This document shows, piece by piece, positions 9,232-18,660 of a stretch of 64,000 nt of DNA. A program made the position numbers and the translations under genes. This stretch comes from Clostridiales bacterium UBA4039. GTDB lineage: Bacteria > Bacillota > Clostridia > Lachnospirales > Vallitaleaceae. The notes below the pieces were generated by a model. It did not search any database, was not told the DNA's origin, and saw nothing but the letters and a program-made list of their open reading frames with translations. Position 1 is the first letter of the stretch, and the number at the start of each line of letters is the position of its first letter. The stretch lies in assembly GCA_002382805.1 (NCBI GenBank), contig DGAD01000055.1, positions 1 through 64,000 of the forward strand, in the 5' to 3' direction.

Positions 9232-11484
9232 TTAATAGTTGTTTTTATTAATGACTTCAACAATAATCTCGCCTAATTCATCTAGCGTTCTATCACCAGA
9301 CGTCTTTGTCCCAATAATAATAGTCGCTATTCCTCGGTTCCAAAACATTGAATTTGCCGCTTGTGTATTTGTATAATAATGTTCAATTCCAATTTTATTT
9401 GATTTTAGCGGTACATGGTCAATATGTTTTTTATCGAAATCCTCTTCAAAAAGATGCCCCATGCTCCAAGCAAACTGCCGTGTTACAGGTGCCTGTTCCA
9501 GGCTAAGTTCTAACGTTGCATATTCTGGCTCTGTGATTCTTGTCAAATCAATGTATGCCTTCACTTTTTGAGGACTGTATGGAAAGTTATCTGTCATTGC
9601 ATATATTCCATGGTATTTATCGCTAATTGTTCCATCCAAAAACATAAAAACAAATGAACGTCTACTCTTTTCCAACCCACACAGCTGCTCCATAAGTTCC
9701 AGATTAAACTGTAGAACTTCCTTGCCTCCATTGTTTATATAATTGTAGTTCAATCCGATGACAATAACTTCATCCTTAAGATATGGATCCTTTCCTTCAT
9801 AAAAACCAAATACATCTACACCTTGCGAATCAATCTTCTTCGTATGTGCTGCTAAAGTAATAACGGCCCTAGGATTTTGTATCATGGTTTCATATGACTC
9901 TCTAGAAATCACTGCAACATACCCATTGTGACGTTTATTGACAAGCGTTTCTTCAAACTTAACCGTATGGGTATCTACAAGTAAAAAGCCTTTAATTGGA
10001 ACCTCTTGTCCAATGGTTTCCATAAAATAATTCATCGATGCAGTATTGTAGTAAGCCGTGTCTATTACAATGAACTTATCCTTAAACACATAATAATCAT
10101 CAATATTATATAAATCTTGTCTAGAAGCATCATACACTTCCCCTTGAACCATCTCTTGATCAAATGATAACACTGAAAAATCTGTTCCTGCCATAAACTC
10201 TGTTCTTTTAGTACCTATGTCCATGGACATGCTTTGGGATAAACGATGGTAGACTTCTTGGGTCTCATATACTCTTTGATAACTGTTGTCTTTAAGGGGA
10301 ACTATACCCAGCTCTTGCATTTTATTTTCAATATGCTTTACTGTTGCTTGTGCTTCTGGGGTTCCCATAACCACTTGCTCATAATCTTTAACATGCTGAC
10401 GGTGATAATCAAATGAAGATTCTTGGGCATATGTAGAAAAAATAACACCTGCTAATATGAGTACAACCGCTATCATCATTTTATATGCTTTCATCCCAAG
10501 CTTTTGCCTTTTTTTGATTTTTTGCAAATCCCAACTTAAGATTTTTCTAATCGTCGGGATAAAACGGGAATCTCTTTTTTGTACAATCTCTCGAAGCCCT
10601 TCTCCAAATAAGTTAAAACCCAACACACTAATAAAAAAAGCAAGGGCTGGAAAAAAAACTGTCCAAGGGGCAACAGTTAACATATTTCTTGACGTACTTA
10701 ACATGCTTGCCCACTCTGGTTCAAAGCTTACGTTATAATATGAATATTGTCCCATACTTGAGTCTTTGATAATCTTAAGATTACCTATAAATACACTAAA
10801 GACACCTAGCTGCATCATCATCGACAGGTTTCTGGCAATTTCCATAAAAAACAATATAATAATCTCAGGAATCAGGTGAGGCAGGACATTTTCAGTCGCA
10901 ATTTTACGACGAGGTTTGCCAATAGCAATCTCTCCACGAATAAATGGTTGTTGATTAATGGCTTCTACCCGCTCCATCAACAATTTTCCAAGCTTTGGCC
11001 ATCCAACAAATGTAATAACTAAAACAAAGGCCAACATAGAGTACCCCTTACTAAGACTCACAAAAAAATCTAATTGTAAAATGATAATACTGATTAATAA
11101 CGCAGGTATCGCCGAAAAAATAATGTTACCTTGTAAAATCATCGATTTAAAACTCTTATGGCCAAAACCTCCCATAATCGCCATAGGGATTGCAATAAAA
11201 AACTGTCCTAAAGACATGAAAATCCCAAGTAAAATCGTTAGCTTCGTTCCATAAACAATATAGCTAAAGATATCTCTTCCAAGATCATCACTTCCAAAAA
11301 TATAATCTTTTGAAGGCGGATAAGGTGCTGATTCTACCATGAGTTGATTATCTTGAGTTGAAAATCGCATATGTTGAAGCGTATACGGACTTTTGGTTGC
11401 AATTTTATCCGGAAAAACCATAAGAATAAGAATACCTACAAGTATAATACCACCCAACAGTAATGGCCAATTTATTCTTTTCAT
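9232..11484 (-). CDS. DppC-type permease fused to a degenerate PA-M28 peptidase-like ectodomain
   Basis: Residues 1-310 form a DppC/OppC-type permease: an N-terminal helix, the GSDDLGRDIFS motif near 64-74 typical of DppC, further membrane helices and a coupling loop at about 180-210. A last helix at about 335-352 leads to an exported domain of about 400 residues. That domain reads as an M28 aminopeptidase-like fold with a protease-associated-like insert (about 445-545). The metal site is gone. Where active enzymes have HxD, this protein has N579-Y-N581; the catalytic Glu-Glu pair is replaced by T619-I620; only the Asp of AYIDL (D646) matches. So it is probably not a peptidase. The ATG overlaps the preceding stop as ATGA. 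DppC proteins are normally about 300 residues, so the extra 440 are remarkable. Confidence 0.8.
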   Translation of the reverse strand: MKRINWPLLLGGIILVGILILMVFPDKIATKSPYTLQHMRFSTQDNQLMVESAPYPPSKDYIFGSDDLGRDIFSYIVYGTKLTILLGIFMSLGQFFIAIPMAIMGGFGHKSFKSMILQGNIIFSAIPALLISIIILQLDFFVSLSKGYSMLAFVLVITFVGWPKLGKLLMERVEAINQQPFIRGEIAIGKPRRKIATENVLPHLIPEIIILFFMEIARNLSMMMQLGVFSVFIGNLKIIKDSSMGQYSYYNVSFEPEWASMLSTSRNMLTVAPWTVFFPALAFFISVLGFNLFGEGLREIVQKRDSRFIPTIRKILSWDLQKIKKRQKLGMKAYKMMIAVVLILAGVIFSTYAQESSFDYHRQHVKDYEQVVMGTPEAQATVKHIENKMQELGIVPLKDNSYQRVYETQEVYHRLSQSMSMDIGTKRTEFMAGTDFSVLSFDQEMVQGEVYDASRQDLYNIDDYYVFKDKFIVIDTAYYNTASMNYFMETIGQEVPIKGFLLVDTHTVKFEETLVNKRHNGYVAVISRESYETMIQNPRAVITLAAHTKKIDSQGVDVFGFYEGKDPYLKDEVIVIGLNYNYINNGGKEVLQFNLELMEQLCGLEKSRRSFVFMFLDGTISDKYHGIYAMTDNFPYSPQKVKAYIDLTRITEPEYATLELSLEQAPVTRQFAWSMGHLFEEDFDKKHIDHVPLKSNKIGIEHYYTNTQAANSMFWNRGIATIIIGTKTSGDRTLDELGEIIVEVINKNNY

Positions 11485-13925
11485 TTTCTCCCCTCCCTTT
11501 TCAATGGATTAATGACTTTGGTCAACAAACCAATACCATAGACAAAACAACTATAGATAAGCCCCAGTGTAAGCGCCATTGGAACAAAGCGATAGACGTC
11601 ATTACGCTTATATAGGTAGAGTAAATAATATACAATACCATTATAGTTAAACAGGTATTCCACAATGATCATATTGGAGAGGAGCATCGTCATAATTGTC
11701 GGCAAGGAATCTACAACTTTAAATATAACTGCAGGCAGCATTTCCGTCATATAGATTTTTATTTTCGAATATCCTAATGCTTTGGCAGCACGAACATATT
11801 CCTTATCCAGTTCATCAAGTATCGTTAAAAAAGTAATCCGCGATATATATACCGTAGGAATAATGGATAATGTAATCAATGGAAATATAAAATCTTTGAG
11901 GGGCAGACTTGTTGTCAACCCTTTAAAGTTTTTCGCAATATAGGTATACGTAATGACACCTAACAATACGATTAACACATCGGGAATTGAGAAGAAAACT
12001 AATGTTCCTAGGGATCTAATCCCCCCTTTTTTTGTTCGATACCCTTCATACATTCCTCGAAATATTCCAATAAATACGGAAAGCCCCAGTGAAGCACTAA
12101 TGAGTTTAATGCTCAATACACTTGAGGTATATATGACATCAAATACATTGCCTACGGTATAACTTTGATGAACATCAAAATCAAACATTGTACGCAGATA
12201 TAGGATGCTTTGTTTAAACGTTAAGTATAGCGAAAAATTACTTACCCATTCATGATTAATTACTTTAATATCTGTGTTTTGATGAATGTTGACTAAGAAC
12301 GTCAGCATAAAACTAACTAAAAAGACAGGTATGATAATGGCAAGTATTTTTCTTAAAAGTACAAAAGTCAATCGATAATAGTGGGTTTCAATAGGCTGTC
12401 CCAAAATATTCTTAGACGGATAGCGTTTATACAAAAATTCAAGTCCCATATTAAAAAAAAGAATGCTTATTATAACCCAAAAAACGACCCATTCCGAATG
12501 AGATACATAGTCTATTGGGTTGTATTTGTAAATATCATGTTGAATATAATTAATGACCATTGTCATCGCACTCGATAATGTTTTTGGATTTATTTTTTCT
12601 ATTGTATCTTCATATGTATTGGGCTGCTTGCTTGCGTCATGAACCATAATTGCAGGAACACCTTCATTGACAAACACGCCTGGAATAGTGCCGTTATAAT
12701 TTCCCTGATTGACAAAGATATTAGCATCTGCTGCATAATTATACATTTTATCTTTTAGCATTTTGCTGACAATATTTTCCGAAAAAATTGTCAAGCCATC
12801 AATAGACTCTTGCCCAATAGCATCTAGATGGATTACTGTGGTCTTATCCAAGGGATAGATCGGATGTTCAATATAATATTTTGCACCTGCATTTTGTTGC
12901 AGTGATCCGTTAAATCCAATAAAGACAATAGTTTTATATGGTAAACTCTCTTGCATCGACAGTACCCGAGCAATCTCTAGCATGCCAGCCGCACCGGATG
13001 TATGGTTATTAGCCCCTGGGAAATATTGTCCCTCTACACCTGTCCCTAATCCATCTACCGTCGCCGTAAGCAATAAAATACGGTCCGTTTTCTTATTGCC
13101 TTCAAGCACACCAACAATATTTGCTGTCTCAACGATTGGATAATCAATTTGAATCTGTATTTTTACATCATTAATAATACTTGGGTTCGATTTATCTTTA
13201 GATAATTCGCCTCCGACAAGGTTTACAAGTTCTTGATAGCGCTCCAGAGATATATAGCCGACAAAAATAGTCTCCCCTGCCTTACCTTCCATACCAATGC
13301 TTTTTTGACGTTCATATTGATGATTACCGCCATACGCTGCCGTTTCTGAACAGCAAATAATACCTTGCCCTTCGTTTTTCTTTACATATTCAACCCATTT
13401 AGGGTTGATTACATCCGCTTCAATAACAACCACACGGTCTTTTATGAGTGCTGGGTCTACACGCAGCAAGTTGGTCCCTACCATAAGCAATTCTCCATCA
13501 AAATCAACACTACCTCCATCAAAAGAAGGTAGTGCGACATAGTCTTGATACATTATTAACTCTTGATATGTGTTTTTATCTTGGTTGGGAATAGTAAATA
13601 CCGGGGTTGTATCAATATTTGGAACAATCATAGAAAAGGATTGGAAATAAGAACCTCCCTTTGCGCCTCCATTGATTCCATATGCTTGAAACTGATTTTT
13701 AATATAATTAAGCGCTCTTTCATTTTCTGTTGTGCCAGCCAAGCGCCCTTGATAGGTGTCTAACGTCAATTCTTCGATATGTTGTTGGGCGTTACTGGCA
13801 TCTAAGCTTGTTGCATCAAATGTTTTTTGCATGACACTTTTAAAAACAAGAATGCTAACTAATGCTATAAATATAATAATGCTTATTGATTTCGTGTATT
13901 TTTTCTTGTGACGAATCTTAGTCAT
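11481..13925 (-). CDS. degenerate PA-M28 peptidase-like ectodomain fused to a DppB-type permease
   Basis: The order is reversed relative to its partner. An N-terminal membrane anchor (about 12-30) is followed by an exported M28-like domain at about 40-465 with a protease-associated-like insert (about 140-240). A linking helix lies at about 478-497, and a DppB-type permease at 520-814 has the coupling motif EYVRAAKALGYS at 709-720. The M28 part keeps the sequence flow of the family (DxLG, GANNxxSG, HLDAIG, EGVPA, EDT) but not its chemistry. The zinc His is T289, the bridging Asp is N307, the Glu-Glu pair is S341-L342 and the last His is N436; D368 survives. It is the first gene of the operon, 52 bases after the aldolase gene, and no binding-protein gene accompanies it. 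Confidence 0.8.
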   Translation of the reverse strand: MTKIRHKKKYTKSISIIIFIALVSILVFKSVMQKTFDATSLDASNAQQHIEELTLDTYQGRLAGTTENERALNYIKNQFQAYGINGGAKGGSYFQSFSMIVPNIDTTPVFTIPNQDKNTYQELIMYQDYVALPSFDGGSVDFDGELLMVGTNLLRVDPALIKDRVVVIEADVINPKWVEYVKKNEGQGIICCSETAAYGGNHQYERQKSIGMEGKAGETIFVGYISLERYQELVNLVGGELSKDKSNPSIINDVKIQIQIDYPIVETANIVGVLEGNKKTDRILLLTATVDGLGTGVEGQYFPGANNHTSGAAGMLEIARVLSMQESLPYKTIVFIGFNGSLQQNAGAKYYIEHPIYPLDKTTVIHLDAIGQESIDGLTIFSENIVSKMLKDKMYNYAADANIFVNQGNYNGTIPGVFVNEGVPAIMVHDASKQPNTYEDTIEKINPKTLSSAMTMVINYIQHDIYKYNPIDYVSHSEWVVFWVIISILFFNMGLEFLYKRYPSKNILGQPIETHYYRLTFVLLRKILAIIIPVFLVSFMLTFLVNIHQNTDIKVINHEWVSNFSLYLTFKQSILYLRTMFDFDVHQSYTVGNVFDVIYTSSVLSIKLISASLGLSVFIGIFRGMYEGYRTKKGGIRSLGTLVFFSIPDVLIVLLGVITYTYIAKNFKGLTTSLPLKDFIFPLITLSIIPTVYISRITFLTILDELDKEYVRAAKALGYSKIKIYMTEMLPAVIFKVVDSLPTIMTMLLSNMIIVEYLFNYNGIVYYLLYLYKRNDVYRFVPMALTLGLIYSCFVYGIGLLTKVINPLKREGRK

Positions 13926-13977
13926 TTTCCCGCTCCCACGTTTAGTATTTATCCTTTACATAATTCCAATTATTCTT

Positions 13978-14865
13978 TTACATGATGGATGCATCATAAA
14001 TCGATTGAATCGACTGATCAAGCATTGTGTTAAATACCTCATCACTTTGATCAACATTAAGCTCTTGTGTCAAAGCCCTTGAAAAACTAGCAATGAGCTT
14101 TGGATTGCGACGTAGCTTTTCATTAGCCACCTCTCGTGAATATCCTCCTGAAAGCGCCACCACCCGAACTACATTTGGATGTTCAATAACGTCTTTGTAA
14201 AAATCGTCTCGCTCCGGTAATGTAAGTTTTAACATGACTTGATACTTTGGATCCAAATGGGTCAAATGCTCCAACAACTCTTGCTTAAGCAGTTGTTCCC
14301 CATGTTGTTTGTCCTTCATATATATGTCAATTTCCGGCTCAACAATGGGTATAAATCCTGCATCCACTATAATTTTTGCCAATTCAAATTGTTGACTAAC
14401 CAGTGCATGAATGCCTTGTTTATTGACTTCTTTTATCACTGAGCGCATCTTGGTTCCAAAGATATGGCGCTTTTTAGCCCGTTCTAACAACGCTTCTAAA
14501 TCCGGTATCGGCTTCATCAGCATCACACCATCGGCTAATGGTGCCAAACCTTTATCCACTTTTAAAATTGGAACGATGCCTTTTTTTTGCCAAAGATAAT
14601 CCGAAGTATAGTCATCATCAATTTTCATATCCATTGTCTTTTCAAAAATAATAGCAGCAAGAATTCTATCTTTGGTAAATGCAGGGCTTGTTATAATCCT
14701 GGAACGCATATCATGAACGAGCTGAAACATTGTGTCTGCATCTGAGTACGCTTCTTCCAAGATTCCATATGCGGCAAGTGCTTTCGGTGTACTTCCGCCA
14801 CTTTGATCAAGGGCCGCTACAAAACCACTGCCTTTTTTCATTTGCTCAAATTGTACTATGTCCAT
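13978..14865 (-). CDS. fda: class I fructose-bisphosphate aldolase
   Basis: This enzyme cleaves fructose 1,6-bisphosphate into dihydroxyacetone phosphate and glyceraldehyde 3-phosphate through a lysine Schiff base. At 295 residues it matches the Staphylococcus/Clostridium-type class I enzyme. Features are the opening MKKGSGFVAALDQSGGSTPK, VEPEIDI near 165-171, and MLKLTLPE with the likely Schiff-base Lys at 213, then LSGGYSR. GGAGG lies seven bases before the ATG. The gene is on the same strand as the importer downstream, with no terminator visible in the 52-base gap, so partial co-transcription is possible though no functional link is obvious. Confidence 0.93.
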   Translation of the reverse strand: MDIVQFEQMKKGSGFVAALDQSGGSTPKALAAYGILEEAYSDADTMFQLVHDMRSRIITSPAFTKDRILAAIIFEKTMDMKIDDDYTSDYLWQKKGIVPILKVDKGLAPLADGVMLMKPIPDLEALLERAKKRHIFGTKMRSVIKEVNKQGIHALVSQQFELAKIIVDAGFIPIVEPEIDIYMKDKQHGEQLLKQELLEHLTHLDPKYQVMLKLTLPERDDFYKDVIEHPNVVRVVALSGGYSREVANEKLRRNPKLIASFSRALTQELNVDQSDEVFNTMLDQSIQSIYDASIM

Positions 14866-14952
14866 CTTAACACCTCCATTTGTTCTTAAACAGTTACGTT
14901 TTTATTATACACCTTATTTGATAGAACTGCGAATACAAAAACATGGTTAGCA

Positions 14953-14981
14953 TTGACGCTGTTACATGAATCTGATATAAT
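14953..14981 (+). promoter_or_regulatory. SigA-type promoter for the BFD-like gene
   Basis: TTGACG and TATAAT are separated by exactly 17 bases, about 60 bases upstream of the ATG at 15040. The spacing and the perfect -10 make this one of the clearest promoters in the window. Confidence 0.75.
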
Positions 14982-15039
14982 GACCAGCACGATGCCCAAA
15001 TATAGGCATTCTAGTAAAAAAATGTTAGGAGAATAAGTA

Positions 15040-15366
15040 ATGGCAAATAACAGAGTAATTTGTACAACAAACAATGTAGAGTATCTTGATATACGAAAAG
15101 CAATGGTGCAAGGCGTTAGAACAGTTGAGGAACTTACTAAGCACACCGGTGTCTGTCTTGCTTGTGATGGATGTAAGAATGAAATCGAACCCATCCTCAC
15201 TTCCGTATGCGGCTGTAAAGAGGTTTCACTGCAGGCTGTCATTGACGCAGTACATGGCGGAGCCGATACGGTTGAAAAAGTAGGGAAAATCACTGGTGCA
15301 GGAACAGGTGAAGACTGTGGTCGCTGCCAAATGTTAATTGCAAATGTCATTGAACTTGGCCGGTAA
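15040..15366 (+). CDS. BFD-like [2Fe-2S]-binding protein, one and a half domains
   Basis: This is a 108-residue cytoplasmic protein. The second half is a complete BFD-type [2Fe-2S] domain with VCGCK near residue 57 and CGRC about 35 residues later, the usual four Cys ligands. The first half repeats the same helical pattern and keeps a CxxC (CDGC) near residue 45, but its first Cys pair is reduced to one Cys (VICTT). So it looks like a tandem BFD protein whose first cluster site is incomplete. BFD domains occur in bacterioferritin-associated ferredoxin, NifU and assimilatory reductases; as a lone protein it may carry electrons or shuttle iron-sulfur clusters. AGGAG is eight bases from the ATG. 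It is monocistronic, with its own promoter and terminator. Confidence 0.82.
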   Translation: MANNRVICTTNNVEYLDIRKAMVQGVRTVEELTKHTGVCLACDGCKNEIEPILTSVCGCKEVSLQAVIDAVHGGADTVEKVGKITGAGTGEDCGRCQMLIANVIELGR

Positions 15367-15391
15367 TCTGATAAAATAGATAGCAAAAAAA

Positions 15392-15421
15392 ATCACCACA
15401 TCCATAAAGGATGTTGGTGAT
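15392..15421. terminator. bidirectional intrinsic terminator
   Basis: The arms ATCACCACATCC and GGATGTTGGTGAT pair with one bulged base around an ATAAA loop. T's follow on the plus side, and A's (T's on the minus strand) precede it. It can end both the BFD gene and the convergent GH88 gene. Confidence 0.85.
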
Positions 15422-15430
15422 TTTTTATTT

Positions 15431-16606
15431 TTACCAATAAAGGTTCCAATCTGTTTGCAGTCGAATCAACGCTTCCATATAATAATAGTCTCCCCATGGA
15501 TTGGATTCATCGACGTTACGGTCATTACACGGATTATGGGGTGATTTTCTAGCATAAACTCCATGAAGTAATACTGCGTTGGAGGTTTTAGGACTTTTTG
15601 CCGCATAGTTATCCATAAGTGACTTCATGATTTTTAAGGCCGCATCTTTATAATATGCAGCTTTTTCTTCATCTAAGTACTTTGCCATTTCAAGCATTCC
15701 ACATACTGCAATAGCCGCAGCCGAACTATCTCTTGGCTCATCGGAGCCTTCTCCAAAAATAAAGTCCCAATAGGGTACTAAATCACTCGGCAAATGTTCT
15801 AAGAAATAATCGGTTATCTGGAAAAACCGTTCTTTGTATTCTTCATTATGGGTATATTGATAGCTAAGGGCTGTTCCATAGATTCCCCACGCCTGTCCTC
15901 TTGACCATGCTGATTCATTGCTATAGCCTTGACGGGTTTCTCCATATAGAGGTTTCCCTGTTCCTTTTTCAAAATAATACGTATGGTATGTTGAACAGTC
16001 TTGTCGCATAATCACTTTAAGTGAAGTGTTGATATGCTTTTTCGCCATGTCGGCATACGTATCATCTCCTAGAATATCTGATGCCCAATATAACAATGGT
16101 AAGTTAAGGAGGCAATCAATAATCAGACGATAGTTATCGTCTGCATTTACCTCACCCCAAGCTTGAATAAACTCACCCTTCTCTTGATATCGGCTCGCAA
16201 GATTTTTTGCTGCTAAAATTCCTGCCTGTTTTCCTTCTTCATTTCCGGTGAGCTTATATGCTGCGACACAAGATAAGCTATATAAAAAGCCCATATCATG
16301 ATTATTGGTATCTACTTTTTTTTCAATACGTTCTAAAAAGCTTCGTACTTGAATAAGTGCTGCCTCTTTATATTTTTCTTCACCTGTTAATTCATAAGCA
16401 ATCCACAATTGTCCCGTCCAAAAACCTGTTGTCCATGTTGTATTGTCATGAGGCTTATAAAAATCACCTTCACTTCCATTCGCCTTAAAGTGGTGTGTAA
16501 ACTTATCCAAGTCATAGGAAATCTGTTCAATTGCTATTGTTGTCGCTTTTTCTAACTCTTGTTGCGTCGGCAACTTATATTGCTCCCATTTATTATTATC
16601 TATCAT
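15431..16606 (-). CDS. glycoside hydrolase family 88, unsaturated glucuronyl hydrolase
   Basis: This enzyme removes the 4,5-unsaturated uronic acid from oligosaccharides released by polysaccharide lyases, by hydrating the double bond. At 391 residues with an all-alpha pattern it fits GH88. The likely catalytic Asp pair is D104 in NNHDMGF and D164 in LIIDCLLN, spaced as in the characterised Bacillus enzyme. WSRGQAWGIYG and the conserved DSSAAAI are also present. There is no signal peptide, so it acts in the cytoplasm on imported fragments. AAGGAG lies five bases before the ATG. It is the last gene of the polysaccharide locus, 30 bases after the lyase gene. Confidence 0.9.
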   Translation of the reverse strand: MIDNNKWEQYKLPTQQELEKATTIAIEQISYDLDKFTHHFKANGSEGDFYKPHDNTTWTTGFWTGQLWIAYELTGEEKYKEAALIQVRSFLERIEKKVDTNNHDMGFLYSLSCVAAYKLTGNEEGKQAGILAAKNLASRYQEKGEFIQAWGEVNADDNYRLIIDCLLNLPLLYWASDILGDDTYADMAKKHINTSLKVIMRQDCSTYHTYYFEKGTGKPLYGETRQGYSNESAWSRGQAWGIYGTALSYQYTHNEEYKERFFQITDYFLEHLPSDLVPYWDFIFGEGSDEPRDSSAAAIAVCGMLEMAKYLDEEKAAYYKDAALKIMKSLMDNYAAKSPKTSNAVLLHGVYARKSPHNPCNDRNVDESNPWGDYYYMEALIRLQTDWNLYW

Positions 16607-16636
16607 TATGTCTCCTTATTCTTTTCTAAAATCTAC

Positions 16637-18628
16637 TTATCGACTTAATACGCAGCGTTGCACCTTATCATCCTCTATCGTTACAACCGTTACATTTCCG
16701 ACAAATTGGATATCACATGCTTCAAACATATTAATACTTGATGCTGTCTCACCATGTGCAAAAAAGACAAGGTATTTTTTTCCGTGCTTTTCGATTTTTA
16801 CGCATTCCAGCTGATGGGTATCAAAATGTGCCATATCACCAACCGACTTCACATCAACAGCTTCTATTTTTGCTCGAGTTGTCGCCTCTTGATTAATATC
16901 AATGACAAACGTACTTGCCATACGCAGGCGGTTGCTTTGACTGATTTTTGCCAATGTATGCGTATCCAATTGATTATAAAAAAATGAATGCGGTTGTTGT
17001 TCAAGTTCAATCGTGGGCTTTGATAAACACTGAATCTGAACAAAGTTCTTGGCGCTTTCATAAAAAACACTTTCCTGCGTTGCTGTGACTTGTCCCTTGG
17101 CACTAAAATGCAGCAACTGTGTAAACGGTTTTTCCTCTTGACTGATGACTTCATCACTCACAATATATATATCGGGTTTTATATAGACGATTTTACGATT
17201 TACAAACACACCTTGATCCAAGTATCCAAGATGACCGCCTTCAATAAACTCAATGGGTTGATTAAGGCGATGTGGGCGATGAATCGCTTGCGCTAGTTTT
17301 TCATACCCCCATGACCCCTTTGTCTCCATAAATGGCATATCATCAACAATAACCGTATTATGCGCAAAACAGCTCTTAAGTTGATGGCGAATCTCTTTAT
17401 CCACGTAGGTATATCGTCCGCTGTCAATCAACACATCTTCCCCATGTGCAACTAAATCAATATGTAGTTTTTCACAATGTCCATGACCTCCACCAATCGA
17501 TCCATTACTAAAGTGCAACAGGTGTCCATCCTCTTTCCAACTTGAGCGCATGTAATAATTCCCACTGCTTGCAAGTTCCGTTGAAATCTCTTCTGGCGCT
17601 TTTGTTCCTAACTGATCATAGGTGTAAATCGCCTCTTCGCCTAACTCCCAGGCATTCATAAAATCTAGACGTTTATATCCTGCAAACTTCAAAATTGGGT
17701 CATTAAACAACAATGCACTTTTACTTAATATGTCACGTAGGTCAAAACTATCACTATCACCTTGACAGAATTCTTCTCCATTAGGTTTCTTCCATTTCAT
17801 ATTAACATGGGCCATTTGATGGATGATACGACGTGAAGCTTCACTAAATTGAATGGTTTCATCCTTACTTTTTTCTATAACCGCTAGTAGACACACCAAG
17901 ACTTCGTTATGATACATTGGCGATTGCTCCCAATGCACACCATCATTATAAACTTGAACTTTTAATGCCGTTTCTAGGCGTTCTATAGCTGTTTGCATAT
18001 ACTCTGTACGACCAAGGGCAAGACCACCAATATATAGACCCGCATTTTCAATTACACCCCAGTTGCTAATCACGCTAAAGGGACGTTCAACACCCATAAT
18101 ATAAGTACAGTGCAATTGAATACTCTCATAAAACATCTCTTGAAAACCTTCATCTATCAGATCACATCCAATAAAGTATCCATAAGCCTGCAACCAATAA
18201 TTTAAGCGTAGCCCCGCTTCTATTGATCGCCATGTCGTCGCTTTTTTTGCTTCTGTCAACGGTTGACTCTCAATCCATTGCTCCATCTGATCTTTAAATG
18301 CATGGATATACTTTTTGTGTCCCGTCATTTGATAGGCTTGACCCAGGAAAATCCAGTATCGATGTCGATTCAGTGCAAAAATCCATTCCGGATCATCCGA
18401 GGGAATATGCTCCCAATCAATAGCACCTTTAAAACTTACAATTTCATGGGTTTGCTCCATGTCCCAATCCATATTAAAAATAAATTGCTGATTGCATATT
18501 AAATCCGCAGTCTCAAGCACCTTTTTTTTCATCTCCGGAAAATGTTCTGAGCAATACTCGCTTATTGTCTGCATATTGCCATCTATTCTATTGACAAACT
18601 TATCCATAAAAATCGTATCGTAATTCAT
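16637..18628 (-). CDS. heparinase II/III-family polysaccharide lyase
   Basis: This 663-residue protein has the two-part layout of heparinase II/III-type lyases. An alpha/alpha-barrel N-terminal domain carries YWIFLGQAYQ, WRSIEAGLR, NWGVIENAGL and HWEQSPMYHNEV. A beta-sandwich begins near GGGHGHCEKLHIDL, the central His-containing motif of the family, followed by FAHNTVIVDD. The Tyr/His residues of these motifs are the usual catalytic set. No signal peptide is seen, so it probably acts inside the cell on imported oligosaccharides. AAAGGA precedes the ATG. With GH88 immediately downstream, the target is a uronic-acid-containing glycan such as a glycosaminoglycan or alginate-like polymer; which one cannot be read from sequence. 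Confidence 0.87.
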   Translation of the reverse strand: MNYDTIFMDKFVNRIDGNMQTISEYCSEHFPEMKKKVLETADLICNQQFIFNMDWDMEQTHEIVSFKGAIDWEHIPSDDPEWIFALNRHRYWIFLGQAYQMTGHKKYIHAFKDQMEQWIESQPLTEAKKATTWRSIEAGLRLNYWLQAYGYFIGCDLIDEGFQEMFYESIQLHCTYIMGVERPFSVISNWGVIENAGLYIGGLALGRTEYMQTAIERLETALKVQVYNDGVHWEQSPMYHNEVLVCLLAVIEKSKDETIQFSEASRRIIHQMAHVNMKWKKPNGEEFCQGDSDSFDLRDILSKSALLFNDPILKFAGYKRLDFMNAWELGEEAIYTYDQLGTKAPEEISTELASSGNYYMRSSWKEDGHLLHFSNGSIGGGHGHCEKLHIDLVAHGEDVLIDSGRYTYVDKEIRHQLKSCFAHNTVIVDDMPFMETKGSWGYEKLAQAIHRPHRLNQPIEFIEGGHLGYLDQGVFVNRKIVYIKPDIYIVSDEVISQEEKPFTQLLHFSAKGQVTATQESVFYESAKNFVQIQCLSKPTIELEQQPHSFFYNQLDTHTLAKISQSNRLRMASTFVIDINQEATTRAKIEAVDVKSVGDMAHFDTHQLECVKIEKHGKKYLVFFAHGETASSINMFEACDIQFVGNVTVVTIEDDKVQRCVLSR

Positions 18629-18660
18629 AAAATCGTCCTTTCAGTCATGTTCTAACTAGG

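Noticed and set aside
9232..13925. Active M28 aminopeptidases in the permease fusions
   Set aside because: The zinc and catalytic positions are substituted in both proteins, so a peptidase label would be misleading.
14886..15386. Minus-strand open frame of 166 codons over the BFD gene
   Set aside because: It is antisense to a gene with a perfect promoter, a ribosome site and conserved Cys motifs. The frame itself shows low-complexity, non-protein-like sequence and no ribosome site.
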